From NCBI GenBank assembly GCA_021295775.1, contig JAGWBS010000001.1, forward strand, positions 37,608-101,607: a DNA stretch of 64,000 nucleotides. The letters are read 5' to 3'. The stretch is from Pseudomonadota bacterium (GTDB lineage Bacteria > Myxococcota_A > UBA9160 > SZUA-336). Numbering within the stretch: the first letter of the stretch is position 1; the number at the start of each line of letters is the position of its first letter. Below, piece by piece: positions 1-10,203 of this stretch. The notes under the pieces are model-generated. The model saw only the letters and a program-made list of their open reading frames with translations, was not told where the DNA came from and made no database searches. Both the position numbers and the translations under genes were made by a program.

Positions 1-1
1 C

Positions 2-169
2 GACCGAACGCTCGTCGGACTCGGCGGCAAGAGTTACCTGTCGGGCGACGTGGGCTACGGACGCCGGGAATGGGCGGAACACTACGGAGAGAAACTCGAA
101 CTGGGCATCCAGTGGAAGAAAGAATTCGATCCGAAACGGGTCTTCCAAGCCGAAGGCCTGCCTTTCTGA
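2..169 (+). CDS. C-terminal fragment of an FAD-linked oxidase (GlcD / BBE-like), truncated by window edge
   Basis: Frame 2 reads ...DRTLVGLGGKSYLSGDVGYGRREWAEHYGEKLELGIQWKKEFDPKRVFQAEGLPF*, the typical FDPxxVF..G C-terminus of FAD-binding oxidases. Confidence 0.6.
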   Translation, partial: DRTLVGLGGKSYLSGDVGYGRREWAEHYGEKLELGIQWKKEFDPKRVFQAEGLPF

Positions 170-189
170 GACAGCCCGGCGGCCCGAGT

Positions 190-906
190 TCAGGTCCGGT
201 CCCGGCCGGGCCGCACGCCTTCCTCGGAGACCCCTTCCTCCCGCGCCCGCAGCCGGCTTTCATAGCGCGCGAGCGCTTCGCGTAGCGCCGTCTCCGGCTC
301 GATGCCCGCCTGGGCGACCCGACGGGCGAGCGCCAGCAACCGGTCCCCGGCGGAGCGCTCGTCCAGCGTTCCGGCGCTGGGGGCGAGGGCCTCGGCCGTA
401 GCCTCCGCCTTCGGGTCCGAGAGGCCGGTGCGCCGCTCGCGGCGCAGCAGCTTGGCGGCGCGCAGCAGGGCGGGCAGCCCCAGCGGCACATCGTCCAGAG
501 CGCTGGCCGGGCGACCTTCGCGCGCCGCGCGGCCGGCCCGCTCGCCCTCCTTGAAGCCTTCCCAGGCGTGGACCTGGGCGCCGGCGCCGTCGACCCGAGC
601 GTCGCCGAAGACGTGCGGGTGGCGGCGGACCATCTTCTCGCAGACCCGCTCCACCACCTCGGCGAAGGCGAACGCTCCGCTCTCCTCGGCCAGCCGCGCG
701 TGGTAGACGACCTGAAACAGCAGGTCGCCGAGTTCGTCGCAGAGCGCATCCAGATCGCGGCGGCGGATGGCGTCGTCGACCTCGTAGGCCTCTTCGATGG
801 TGTAGGGCGCGATCGTCTCGAAGCGCTGCTCCAGGTCCCAGGGGCAGCCTCCGTCGGGATCGCGCAGTCGCGCCATGATGCTCAGCAGTCGCTCGATGTC
901 CGCCAT
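190..906 (-). CDS. mazG: Nucleoside triphosphate pyrophosphohydrolase MazG
   Basis: MARLRDPDGGCPWDLEQRFETIAPYTIEEAYEV...DELGDLLFQVVYHARLAEE...KMVRRHPHVFGD motifs. Confidence 0.92.
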   Translation of the reverse strand: MADIERLLSIMARLRDPDGGCPWDLEQRFETIAPYTIEEAYEVDDAIRRRDLDALCDELGDLLFQVVYHARLAEESGAFAFAEVVERVCEKMVRRHPHVFGDARVDGAGAQVHAWEGFKEGERAGRAAREGRPASALDDVPLGLPALLRAAKLLRRERRTGLSDPKAEATAEALAPSAGTLDERSAGDRLLALARRVAQAGIEPETALREALARYESRLRAREEGVSEEGVRPGRDRT

Positions 907-944
907 GCCGCGATGGTAGCGTGCCCGGCCGGAGGCCCTTGCGC

Positions 945-1850
945 ATGCGCGTCGCCTACAGTCCCGGCTACGTCGTGCCGCTTCCCGAGGGGCACCGCTT
1001 TCCGATGCCCAAGTTCGCCCTCCTCCACGAGCGGCTGCTGGCCGAAGGGTTGCTGAGGGCGGAACAGGTCGTCGAGCCCTCCCCCGCCGCCTGGACCGAC
1101 CTGGAGCGGGTTCACGATCGCGTCTACCTCGAGAACTTCCGCCGCGGAGCGCTCGACCGGGGGGCGCTGCGCCGGCTGGGGCTGCCCTGGTCCGAGGCCC
1201 TGGTCCGGCGTTCCCGCCTCGCCGTCCAGGGGACGCTGGAGGCGGTCCGGATGGCGCAGGCGGACGGCATCGCCGCCAACCTCGCGGGCGGGACGCACCA
1301 CGCCTTTCCCGACCGCGGCGAGGGTTTCTGCGTCTTCAACGACGTGGCCGTCGCCATCCGAGCCGCCCGCGCCCAAGGGCGGCTGCGGCGCGCGCTGGTG
1401 GTCGACCTCGACGTCCACCAGGGAAACGGCACCGCGGCCGTCTTCGCCGGCGATCCCGAGACTTACACATTTTCGGTTCACGGGGCGCGCAACTACCCCT
1501 TCCGCAAGCTGCGCTCCAGCCGCGACGTGGCGCTGCCCGATGGCACCGGCGACTCCGACTACCTGCAGCAGCTGGAGAGTCATCTGCCCTTCGTGCTGGA
1601 AGAAGCGCGGGCGGACGTCGCGATCTACGTCGCCGGGGTCGACCCGGTGCGGGGCGACCGCTTCGGCCGGCTGGCGCTGTCCCGCGGCGGTCTTGCCCGG
1701 CGCGAGCGCTACGTGTTGCGGACGCTGCGCGCGGCGGAGCTTCCAGTGGCGATCGTCATGGGCGGGGGCTATGCCGCCACGCCGGAACTCACCGCGGACC
1801 TGCACGCAGAGGTGCACCGCGAGGCCCGGCGGCTGGTTCAGGCTCCCTGA
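945..1850 (+). CDS. Histone deacetylase / acetoin-utilization family deacetylase
   Basis: GGTHHAFPDRGEGFCVFNDVAVAI, DLDVHQGNGTAAVF, VAGVDPVRGDRFGRL, GGGY motifs; start chosen at MRVAYSPGY. Confidence 0.88.
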   Translation: MRVAYSPGYVVPLPEGHRFPMPKFALLHERLLAEGLLRAEQVVEPSPAAWTDLERVHDRVYLENFRRGALDRGALRRLGLPWSEALVRRSRLAVQGTLEAVRMAQADGIAANLAGGTHHAFPDRGEGFCVFNDVAVAIRAARAQGRLRRALVVDLDVHQGNGTAAVFAGDPETYTFSVHGARNYPFRKLRSSRDVALPDGTGDSDYLQQLESHLPFVLEEARADVAIYVAGVDPVRGDRFGRLALSRGGLARRERYVLRTLRAAELPVAIVMGGGYAATPELTADLHAEVHREARRLVQAP

Positions 1851-1894
1851 CGCGCCCGGGAACCGGGGCCGGGATCGACCCGGCCTGAGCGGCC

Positions 1895-2356
1895 TCAGGC
1901 CCCGGCGCGGAAACCGAGGACGCGCGCGACCGCGTGACCGACCAGCGACTCGGCCTGACGGGACGCGCGCTTGAGCACCGCGAGCAGAGCGCCGCGGCCG
2001 GGCCAGTGGGATTCGACCAGATCCGGGTGGACGTGGTTGAGGATGCGCGAGACCGCCGCCACCGCGACCAGCACGTCGTCGATCAGGCCCAGCGGTCCGA
2101 AGATCAATTCGGGCAGAAGCTCGATCGGCGACACCACGTAGGCCAGCCCCCCGACCGCGATCGCCTTGGCCAGCTTGGGGACGCGAGGGTCGCGGACCAA
2201 CCGCGCCAGCAGCACGGCCAGGTCGGGAAGATGCAGGATCAGGTCCAGAATCCCCGGTCTGGCGCCGGGCTCGGCGCGGGAGATCCGGGCCCGGATGCGG
2301 TCGTAGAGACGCCGTTCCCGGGCGCGCAGGTCGATCTCGATTCGGGGTTCGCTCAC
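1895..2356 (-). CDS. YkvA / DUF1232 family protein
   Basis: LPDLAVLLARLVRDPRVPKLAKAIAVGGLAYVVSPIELLPELIFGPLGLIDDVLV, typical DUF1232 core. Confidence 0.75.
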   Translation of the reverse strand: MSEPRIEIDLRARERRLYDRIRARISRAEPGARPGILDLILHLPDLAVLLARLVRDPRVPKLAKAIAVGGLAYVVSPIELLPELIFGPLGLIDDVLVAVAAVSRILNHVHPDLVESHWPGRGALLAVLKRASRQAESLVGHAVARVLGFRAGA

Positions 2357-2502
2357 AACGCGGCCGACGATAGCGCTCCCGGGAGGAGCGCGGCCAGTGA
2401 AATCCGTCCCGAGTGGGCAGCGGCGGGATTCCTTAACGGTGACCGGTCTCTTTATATGTGTTAGGTTTTTTCAACGCTCGTCAGGCCGAGGAACGCCGTT
2501 CG

Positions 2503-3171
2503 ATGAAATCCTCCCCCCAATCCGAGCCGGCCCTCGCCTCGTCTCCACCCCACAACGGGGCCGAGGCGCGCCGCGAGCGCCAGCGGCAGGAAGCCCGCCG
2601 CTCGATCCTCAACGCGACCGAAGCGCTCATCATCGAGGGCGACGGCGACGACTTCTCGATCCGCGCCCTGGCCCAGCGCTGCGGCTACTCCGCCCCCACG
2701 ATCTACCACTACTTCGGCGACAAGGACGGTCTGATCGACGCGCTGCTCGAGGAGCGCTTCGCCAGTCTCTTCGAACAGTTGAAAAGCGTCGAACTGAACG
2801 GCGGTCCGCTGGAGGATCTTCGCCGGCTGGCGCTGGCCTTCGTCGATTTCGGGGTGAACCGGCCGCCGTTCTACCGCCTGATCACGACCCTCTCGCGCAA
2901 GGGCGAGGACCGCACGCCGCCGTCGGTGGAGAAGTCGCTGGAGATCCTGCGCGCTCCCATGCGCGATCTCGCCGCGGCCGGGAGCCTGCGCAGCGGCGAC
3001 TCCGAACTGGCCGAGCAGGCTCTGTGGGCGCTGCTTCACGGCCTGGCGAGCTTGAGGATCTCGCGGCCCGAGTATCCCTGGGCCGCCGATCTGACGCGCC
3101 GCTCCATCGACGCGATGCTGGGCGGGCTGATCGCCCCATCGGCCGTTTCTTCCCAGGAGGCCGTTCGATGA
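2503..3171 (+). CDS. TetR/AcrR family transcriptional regulator
   Basis: N-terminal HTH RRSILNATEALIIEGDGDDFSIRALAQRCGYSAPTIYHYFGDKDGLIDALL; directly upstream of RND efflux genes (ATGA overlap). Confidence 0.88.
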   Translation: MKSSPQSEPALASSPPHNGAEARRERQRQEARRSILNATEALIIEGDGDDFSIRALAQRCGYSAPTIYHYFGDKDGLIDALLEERFASLFEQLKSVELNGGPLEDLRRLALAFVDFGVNRPPFYRLITTLSRKGEDRTPPSVEKSLEILRAPMRDLAAAGSLRSGDSELAEQALWALLHGLASLRISRPEYPWAADLTRRSIDAMLGGLIAPSAVSSQEAVR

Positions 3172-4295
3172 GCGGGCACCCGAAGCTGGGACTGCTGGCG
3201 GCGCTGGGGCTGGCGATCTCCGCCTGCTCCGAGCCGGTGGCCAAGCCGCCGCCGGTCCTGCCCTCCGTGCTCAGCGCCGCGGTGGTCGCGCTCGACGTGG
3301 AAGAGCACATCGACGCGCCCGGCGAGCTGCTGGCTCCGAACCACACGACCGTCGCGGCGGAAGTGAGCGGACGCATCACCGAAATCCGGGTGCGGGAGGG
3401 CTCCGCGGTCGACTCCGGAGAGGTGGTGCTCGAGATCGATCCCCAGCGCCGGCGCCTCGAACTCGAAGCCGCCCGCGCGCGCGCGGCCCAGGCCGACGCC
3501 AGCCTCGAGAAGACGCGGCGCCAGGCCAGTCGCGTCGGCGAACTCTTCCGCAGCCGCGTGACTTCCCAGGTCAATCTCGACCAGGCCGAGACGGACCTGC
3601 GGCTGGCCGAAGCCAGCGCCGCGGCCGAGCGGGCCGAACTCGGCGTCGCCGAGCGCGCCCTGGCGGACGCCAGCGTGCAGGCGCCGTTCGCGGGACTGGT
3701 GGCCCGGCGCCTGGTCAACGTGGGCGAGTTCGTCCAGCTCGGCACGCCGCTGTTCGAGGTGGTATCGCTGGATCCGATCGAGGTCTCGTTTCACCTTTCC
3801 GAGATCGACTCCGGGCGGGTCGCGCTGGGCCAGCAGGTCGACGTGCGCGTCGCTCCGCACCCGGACGAGGTCTTCCGCGCCGTGGTCCATTTCGTCTCGC
3901 CGACCATCGACTCCTCCACCCGCACCCTGCTGGTCAAGGCCGAGGTCCCCAACCCGGACGGACTCCTGCGTCCGGGCCTGTTCGCCAGCGCCGATCTGGG
4001 CGTGGCGGTGCGCCGCGCGGTCCCGATGGTCCCCGAGGAGGCCATCCTGCAGCGCTCGGACGGCTCCGTGCTGTTCCGGCTGCGCGACCGCGAGCGGGTC
4101 GAGCGGCTGGTGATTCAGACCGGCGCCGAGCAGAACGGAATGGTCGAGGTATTGGACGGAGTGGTTCCGGGCGAACTCGTCGTCCAGAGGGGTCACACCG
4201 GCCTGATCGACGGCGCGCAGGTCAAGCTGCGCAGCGACGACGAAACTTCCCGCGACCCCGCGCTCGAAGGTTTCGCCCAGCGTAACCGGCCGTGA
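3168..4295 (+). CDS. RND efflux periplasmic adaptor (HlyD/AcrA-type), lipoprotein-like N-terminus
   Basis: MSGHPKLGLLAALGLAISACSEP signal/lipobox; GRITEIRVREGSAVDSGEVVLEID; VQAPFAGLVARRLVNVGEFVQLGTPLFEVV. Confidence 0.88.
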   Translation: MSGHPKLGLLAALGLAISACSEPVAKPPPVLPSVLSAAVVALDVEEHIDAPGELLAPNHTTVAAEVSGRITEIRVREGSAVDSGEVVLEIDPQRRRLELEAARARAAQADASLEKTRRQASRVGELFRSRVTSQVNLDQAETDLRLAEASAAAERAELGVAERALADASVQAPFAGLVARRLVNVGEFVQLGTPLFEVVSLDPIEVSFHLSEIDSGRVALGQQVDVRVAPHPDEVFRAVVHFVSPTIDSSTRTLLVKAEVPNPDGLLRPGLFASADLGVAVRRAVPMVPEEAILQRSDGSVLFRLRDRERVERLVIQTGAEQNGMVEVLDGVVPGELVVQRGHTGLIDGAQVKLRSDDETSRDPALEGFAQRNRP

Positions 4296-7200
4296 CCCTC
4301 TCGGACCTTTCCGTCCGGCGTCCCGTCTTCACCTGGATGATGATGCTCGCGCTGGGCGTGTTCGGCGTGCTCGGCTATCTGCGCCTGGGCGTCGACCAGT
4401 TCCCCAGCATGGACTACCCGATGGTCACGGTCGAGGCGCAGCTCGACGGAGGGACGCCGGAGGGCCTCGAGGAAGACGTCACCGACGTCCTCGAAGAAGA
4501 GCTCACGACCATCTCCGGGGTCAAGACCATCCGCTCGGTCTCGGCCGCCGAGGCGGTCCAGATCACGGTCGAGTTCGAGCTGGGCACCGACCCGAACGAC
4601 GCCGCCAACGAAGTGCGGGAGAAGGTCGCCTCCGCGCGCCGGCGCCTGCCCCGCGAAGTCGAGCCCCCGACCGTCGAGAAGTTCGACTTCTCGTCCCAGC
4701 CGGTGCTCTTCGTGCCCTTCTACTCGCAGCGCCCGCTGGTGCAGACCAGCGAGTACGTCCGCCGCCAGGTCAAACCTTTGCTGGAGACAATCCCCGGGGT
4801 CGCCCACGTGCAGATCTTCGGCGAAGAGGAGCGGAACATCCGCATCTGGGTAAACGAGAAGTCGCTGCGCGCCAGGGGGCTGGCGGCGAACGATCTGCTG
4901 GAAGCCCTGCGCCGCGAACACATCGAGCGCCCGGCCGGATTCGTCGAAGGCCGGCGCATCGAGTGGTCGGTCAAGACCGACGCCGAGTTCGCCTCGGTGC
5001 GGGAAATGCAGAACATGCTGATCGCCTACGAGGACGGCGGTCCGGTGTACCTGCGCGACGTGGCCTGGGTCGAGGACGGCGTGGAGGACATCCGCACGCT
5101 GACGCGCATGAACGGCATTCCGGGCCTGGCCCTGTCGGTGGCCAAGGAATCGGACGGCAACGCGGTGGCGATCGTCGACGAGGTCCTGCGGCGTCTGGAT
5201 GGAGTCCGCTCCCGCCTGCCCGAGGGTATCGAGATGGCGCCCGTCGCCGGCTTCATCGACATGACGCGCTTCGTGCGCGAGTCGATCGAGGAGACGCTCT
5301 TCGCGCTGCTCTTCGGCGGGATCCTGGCGGTCTTCGTGGTCTTCGTGTTCCTGCGCCGCTCGCGGCCCACGCTGATCATCGCGGCGGCCATTCCGATGTC
5401 GCTGATCACCACCTTCGGGCTGATCTGGGTGTTCGACTACACCCTGAACACGATGACCCTGCTCGGCCTGAACCTGGCGATCGGGGTGGTGATCGACGAC
5501 GCGATCATCGTGCTGGAGAACATCGAGCGGCACCGCGAGATGGGCAAGTCGGGCCGGGAGGCCGCCCTGGACGGGACCCGCCAGATCACCTTCGCGGCGA
5601 CCGCCGCCACGATCTCGGTCGCGGTGGTCTTCCTGCCGGTGATCTTCGCCAGCGGACAGACCGGCAGCTTCATGGCCGAGTTCGGCCTGACGGTGGCGGG
5701 CTCCGTCGTAATCTCGCTCTTCGTCGCGCTCACGCTGACGCCCATGCTGGCTGCGCGCATGCCGCCGCCGGCTCCGCGCGGACAGAACAGCATCTACCAG
5801 CAACTGGAACGCGGGTTCGGCGCGCTGGAGGCGGGCTATCGCCAAGTGCTGTACTGGTCGTTGCGCCACCGCGCCCTGACCCTGAGTTTCGCGGTCGGCT
5901 CGCTGGGGCTGGCGGTCTTCTTCGGCTCCCGGCTCGGCACCGAGTTCTTTCCGGATTCCGACTCGGGGCTGCTCTACGGCGAAATCGAGACCGCGCCGGG
6001 ATCGTCGCTGGAAACGATCTCCGACATGATGGCCCACTCCGAGGATTTCTTTCTGGGAATCCCGGAGACGGTGACCGTGTTCGCGCGCGCCGGAGGCGGC
6101 AACTCGATGACGGTCGGGTCCACGAACAAGGGAGCCATCAGCGTCTCCCTGCTCCCCGGCGACCAGCGCGAGCGCACGCTGGACGAGATCAACCGCGAAG
6201 CCCGCCAGGTACTGTCCGCAATCCCCGGCCAGAAGGTGATGTTCGGAGGAATGTCGGGCACCACCTCGCGGGCCCTGGAGGTGGTGCTCAAAGGCAACCT
6301 CCCGCTGGCCGACCTCGATCGCTACGCGGACCGCATGATCGCCGAGCTGAGCTCGCGCAGCGGCTACGTCGATCTCGACAAGAGCCTCAAGCTGGGGCTG
6401 CCCGAGCTGCGGGTGGTCCCCGACCGCGAAAAGGCGGCCGCCCTGGGGGTGGGAGCCGACACCCTGGCCGAGGTCGTGCAGGCGATGATCGGCGGGCTCG
6501 ACGTCGGGGTCTTCAAGGAGGAGGGCCGGCGTTACGACATCCGCGTGAGGACGGAACGCGAGGAACGCGCCTCGCCGGCGGCCATCCAGGCCCTGTCGGT
6601 GCGCGCGCGGGACGGCCGCCTGGTCGAGCTGCGCAACCTGGTGAGCCTGGAACGCGGCGCGGCGCCGTCGGAGATCACCCGCCGCGACCGGCAGCGATCC
6701 GTGATCGTGGGCGCGAACCTGGATGGCAAGGTGCTCGGGGACGCCGTCGCCGAGGTCGAGGCCATCGCCGCCGGGATTCTGCCGGACGAGCTGACGCTGG
6801 GATACGACGGCTTCGCCGAGCAGATGCAGGAGAGCGGCGGCGAGTTCGGCCTGATGCTGCTGCTGGCCGTGCTGGTGATCTACATGGTTCTGGCGGCCCA
6901 GTTCGAGAGTTTCTCCCAGCCGCTGGCGGTGATGCTCGCGCTGCCGTTCGCGATGATCGGCGCGCTCGGCGGCCTGTGGCTGATGGACATGACCCTCAAC
7001 ATGTTCAGCATGATCGGGATCGTATTGCTGATCGGCCTGGTCACCAAGAACTCGATCCTGCTGGTCGACTACGCCAACCAGCTTCGCGACGAAGGCCTGA
7101 GCGCGTTGGAAGCGATCCGCAAGGCCGCTCCGGTGAGAATGCGGCCGGTGCTGATGACCGCCCTGTCGATGATCTTCGGCGTGCTGCCGTCGGCCCTGGG

Positions 7201-7390
7201 AATCGGTCCGGGCAGCGAGAGCCGGGCCCCGATGGCGGTCGCAACCGCGGCCGGAATGCTCACGTCGATGCTGCTGACGCTGCTGGTCGTGCCGGTCTTC
7301 TACCTGGTCCTGCAGGGCCGGGCGAAGCGGCCGGACCGGCCGGAAACGCCGCTCAGCCCTGACCTGGAGCCATCGCGCTCTCGCGCTTGA
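4292..7390 (+). CDS. RND efflux pump inner-membrane permease (AcrB/HAE1 type)
   Basis: SVRRPVFTWMMMLALGVFGVLGYLRLGVDQFPSMDYPMVTV; GVVIDDAIIVLENIERH; full-length 1032 aa. Confidence 0.93.
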   Translation: MTLSDLSVRRPVFTWMMMLALGVFGVLGYLRLGVDQFPSMDYPMVTVEAQLDGGTPEGLEEDVTDVLEEELTTISGVKTIRSVSAAEAVQITVEFELGTDPNDAANEVREKVASARRRLPREVEPPTVEKFDFSSQPVLFVPFYSQRPLVQTSEYVRRQVKPLLETIPGVAHVQIFGEEERNIRIWVNEKSLRARGLAANDLLEALRREHIERPAGFVEGRRIEWSVKTDAEFASVREMQNMLIAYEDGGPVYLRDVAWVEDGVEDIRTLTRMNGIPGLALSVAKESDGNAVAIVDEVLRRLDGVRSRLPEGIEMAPVAGFIDMTRFVRESIEETLFALLFGGILAVFVVFVFLRRSRPTLIIAAAIPMSLITTFGLIWVFDYTLNTMTLLGLNLAIGVVIDDAIIVLENIERHREMGKSGREAALDGTRQITFAATAATISVAVVFLPVIFASGQTGSFMAEFGLTVAGSVVISLFVALTLTPMLAARMPPPAPRGQNSIYQQLERGFGALEAGYRQVLYWSLRHRALTLSFAVGSLGLAVFFGSRLGTEFFPDSDSGLLYGEIETAPGSSLETISDMMAHSEDFFLGIPETVTVFARAGGGNSMTVGSTNKGAISVSLLPGDQRERTLDEINREARQVLSAIPGQKVMFGGMSGTTSRALEVVLKGNLPLADLDRYADRMIAELSSRSGYVDLDKSLKLGLPELRVVPDREKAAALGVGADTLAEVVQAMIGGLDVGVFKEEGRRYDIRVRTEREERASPAAIQALSVRARDGRLVELRNLVSLERGAAPSEITRRDRQRSVIVGANLDGKVLGDAVAEVEAIAAGILPDELTLGYDGFAEQMQESGGEFGLMLLLAVLVIYMVLAAQFESFSQPLAVMLALPFAMIGALGGLWLMDMTLNMFSMIGIVLLIGLVTKNSILLVDYANQLRDEGLSALEAIRKAAPVRMRPVLMTALSMIFGVLPSALGIGPGSESRAPMAVATAAGMLTSMLLTLLVVPVFYLVLQGRAKRPDRPETPLSPDLEPSRSRA

Positions 7391-8297
7391 CCCGCTGCCA
7401 GCGGAACGGCGAGAGCTGCTGCGCCCAGTAGCCGCTGGGGAAGCCCGGCATGGCCTCGATGCCGATCTCCTCGGGGGGCCTGCGGCCGGCGGGCAGGAAG
7501 CGGGTGCCGAAGACGATGTCCCAAAGGATCAGGTTCTGGCCGTAGTTGTGGTTGGCCTCCGCCAGCTTGCGCGAGTGATGCCAGCGGTGCAGCTCGGCCA
7601 TGCTGAAGACGTAGTTCAGCGGCCCCAGGCGCAGCGGCAGATTGCAGTGCTGCAGGATGCCGTGGACGCCCGAGAACAGGCCGTGCAGCGCGATCACCGC
7701 CGGTCCGCAACCCAGCCCGATCAGCACCAGGTGCGAGGCCGTGGTGTTCAGCGCGATGTCGAGCGGGTGGAAGCGGGCGGCGTTGAGCCAGTAGAGCCGC
7801 GGCGCGCTGTGGTGCGTGGCGTGGAAGCGCCACAGGAAGTCCGTGGTGTGCTGCAGCCGGTGCACCCAGTACTGGAAGAACTCGCCAACCACCAGCGCCA
7901 GGGCGAGCTGGGCGCCCAGATGCCAGCCCTGCGGCCAGAGCCGCACGTCCACCCAGCGCGATAGTTCCACGGCGGCCAGCGTGGCCGCGACCGTCAGCAG
8001 GGGCGTCAGGCCGAAGCTGGTGGCGCCGATCGTCAGCAGGTGCCCTGTGTCCGTCCTCAGGTCACCCTTGGAGTGCTTCCAACTGGCGTAGAACGGGAGC
8101 AGGCGCTCGGCGGAGATCACCACCAGGTAAGCGGGAACCTGCGTCGCCAGCAACGCGAGACCGGGGTCGGTCCCCCGTCCGATCAGCCAGATCGCGCCCC
8201 CAAGCGCCCCGCCAAGGACCAGCGGGAAGAAACCCAGCGCGAAGACGCCGCGCGCCCCGCTCTCGCGTCCCCGACCGGGCGAAGCCTCCCTCTCCAC
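7353..8297 (-). CDS. Sterol desaturase / fatty acid hydroxylase family protein
   Basis: His-rich motifs [36 protein letters not shown]. Confidence 0.88.
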   Translation of the reverse strand: MEREASPGRGRESGARGVFALGFFPLVLGGALGGAIWLIGRGTDPGLALLATQVPAYLVVISAERLLPFYASWKHSKGDLRTDTGHLLTIGATSFGLTPLLTVAATLAAVELSRWVDVRLWPQGWHLGAQLALALVVGEFFQYWVHRLQHTTDFLWRFHATHHSAPRLYWLNAARFHPLDIALNTTASHLVLIGLGCGPAVIALHGLFSGVHGILQHCNLPLRLGPLNYVFSMAELHRWHHSRKLAEANHNYGQNLILWDIVFGTRFLPAGRRPPEEIGIEAMPGFPSGYWAQQLSPFRWQRVKRESAMAPGQG

Positions 8298-8304
8298 GGT
8301 TCCG

Positions 8305-10026
8305 CTAGCCGGCGCTCCCCCCGGGCACCGTGACCGAGTAGGTGTCGCGGCCCGAGCGCAGCACGGTGCCGGGAAGCTCGCCGGTGTGTTCGCCGTCGCG
8401 GATGATCCGTACCCCGTTGACGATCACGTGCTCGACCCCCTCGGCCTCGGCGTAGAGCCGGCCCGCGCCGGCCGGCAGGTCGAAACGGGTGTAGGTCGCG
8501 CCGGTGGCCACGCGCTCCGGGTCGAAGACCACGATGTCCGCGATCCAGCCCTCCTTCAGCACGCCGCGGTCGCGCAGACCGTAGAGCTCCGCGGGTACCT
8601 GGGTGAGCTGCTGGACGGCCTCCTCCAGGCTGAGCAGATCCCGCGAGCGCACGCCCTGGCCCAGCACCTGGGTGGTCTGCGCGAAGGTGTCGATCAGGTC
8701 GAGGTGCGCGCCGGCGTCCGAGGCGCCGATCACCGTGCGGTCGTCCCGCCAAAGCTCCGCCCGCAGCCTCCACGTTTCCTCGTCCTCGCCCACCGCCGGC
8801 GGCGTGAACGAGGTGTCCAGGCGGTCGGCCAGGGCGATGTCGAGCAGCGCGTCGAAGGGCGTCTTGCCCAGCTCCTCGGCGATCTCGCCCACCACCCGGC
8901 CCTCGTAGGGCTTGGTCTCGGGCGAGAAGGCCTCGTGGATCGTCATCCGCTCCCAGCGCGCCAATCCGCGCATGGGCGAGTCGGGGGAGTGCGCCAAATC
9001 GTTGAGCCGCTGGCGCTGCTCGGGATCGCGCAGGACCTGCATGCGGGTCTCCAGGTCGAGCTTGAACAGCTCGTCCCAGCCGTTGAGCGCGTCCAGCACG
9101 AAACCGCTGCGCAGGTTGAGCCGAATCGTCATCGACTGCGGCACGGTCAGCGCGACCACCTCGCCCCCGCGCTCGCGGGCGTGGTCCGAGGCCGAGAGCT
9201 GCGCATCCGCGGCCGCGCGGGTACTCGCGGCCAGGACATTCCAGTTGACCGGCCGGTTGGCGGCCAGCGAGATGTCCGTCATCAGCTGCTTCTGTTCCTC
9301 GCTGAACTCGCCCACTCCCGGCAGGAACTCGATCGTGGTGCCCTCGTGCCCGCTGCACACGCCCGCCAGTTCGACGATCTCGTCGCGGCTGGCGTGGCGC
9401 GAGGGGACCGGGTTGCCGTCGGCGTCGTTGTGCGTGACCGAAATAGTCGACGAGAAGCCCAGGGCGCCCTGTTCAAGCGACTCGGCCAGCAACCGCTTCA
9501 TCTCGGCCAGGTCTTCGTCGCTCGCCTCCTGGCCGACGGCGCGCTCGCCCATCACCACGCGCCGGATGGCGGAATGGCCCGCCATGAAGCCCGCGTTGAT
9601 CGCCAGCCTGCCGTCGAGCTTGCCCAGGTAGTCGGCGAACGACTTCCAGTCCCAGGGGACGCCCGCTTCGAGGCTCTCGAGGGGCATGCCCTCGACGCGC
9701 GCCAGCATGCGCATCAGGTAGGGGCCGGCCTCGGGCGAGAGCGGCGCGATCGAGAAACCGCAGTTGCCGGCCATCACGGTGGTCACGCCGTGGTACGAGG
9801 ACGGGCTGAGCGTGCCGTCCCAGAACACCTGCGCGTCGTAGTGCGTGTGCACGTCCACGAAGCCGGGACAGACCACCTTGCCGCGGGCGTCGATGGTCTC
9901 GCGCGCCTCTTCGTCGATCTCTCCGATCGCGACCACGCGACCGTCTCGCACCCCGACATCGGCCGTTCGGCGCGGAGCCCCGCTGCCGTCGACGACCACC
10001 CCACCGCGAATCAGAACATCGAGCAT
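8305..10026 (-). CDS. N-acyl-D-amino-acid deacylase / amidohydrolase family
   Basis: [76 protein letters not shown]. Confidence 0.87.
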   Translation of the reverse strand: MLDVLIRGGVVVDGSGAPRRTADVGVRDGRVVAIGEIDEEARETIDARGKVVCPGFVDVHTHYDAQVFWDGTLSPSSYHGVTTVMAGNCGFSIAPLSPEAGPYLMRMLARVEGMPLESLEAGVPWDWKSFADYLGKLDGRLAINAGFMAGHSAIRRVVMGERAVGQEASDEDLAEMKRLLAESLEQGALGFSSTISVTHNDADGNPVPSRHASRDEIVELAGVCSGHEGTTIEFLPGVGEFSEEQKQLMTDISLAANRPVNWNVLAASTRAAADAQLSASDHARERGGEVVALTVPQSMTIRLNLRSGFVLDALNGWDELFKLDLETRMQVLRDPEQRQRLNDLAHSPDSPMRGLARWERMTIHEAFSPETKPYEGRVVGEIAEELGKTPFDALLDIALADRLDTSFTPPAVGEDEETWRLRAELWRDDRTVIGASDAGAHLDLIDTFAQTTQVLGQGVRSRDLLSLEEAVQQLTQVPAELYGLRDRGVLKEGWIADIVVFDPERVATGATYTRFDLPAGAGRLYAEAEGVEHVIVNGVRIIRDGEHTGELPGTVLRSGRDTYSVTVPGGSAG

Positions 10027-10203
10027 GACCGCACTCCCGCGAAAGACCCCCGAATCCACGAACTATACGCTCTCGTGTGCGCCCCTGCCCGGAGAGGACG
10101 CGGAAAGCACGCCCTTCCGGGATCGTCCCCGCGCCGCAGGTCGGAGGGATCCGGGCGACGCGTCCGGGACAGGGAACGGGGGATGCCATACATTGCCGCG
10201 CTC

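Noticed and set aside
4193-6037. 614-aa minus-strand ORF
   Set aside because: Antisense to the AcrB-type permease; His/Asp/Arg-rich shadow ORF.
8386-10182. Long plus-strand ORF (first ~600 codons of the 1169-aa ORF) upstream of glnS
   Set aside because: Antisense to the well-supported deacylase gene; high-GC sequence yields spurious open frames. Only the glnS portion from about 10183/10204 is real.
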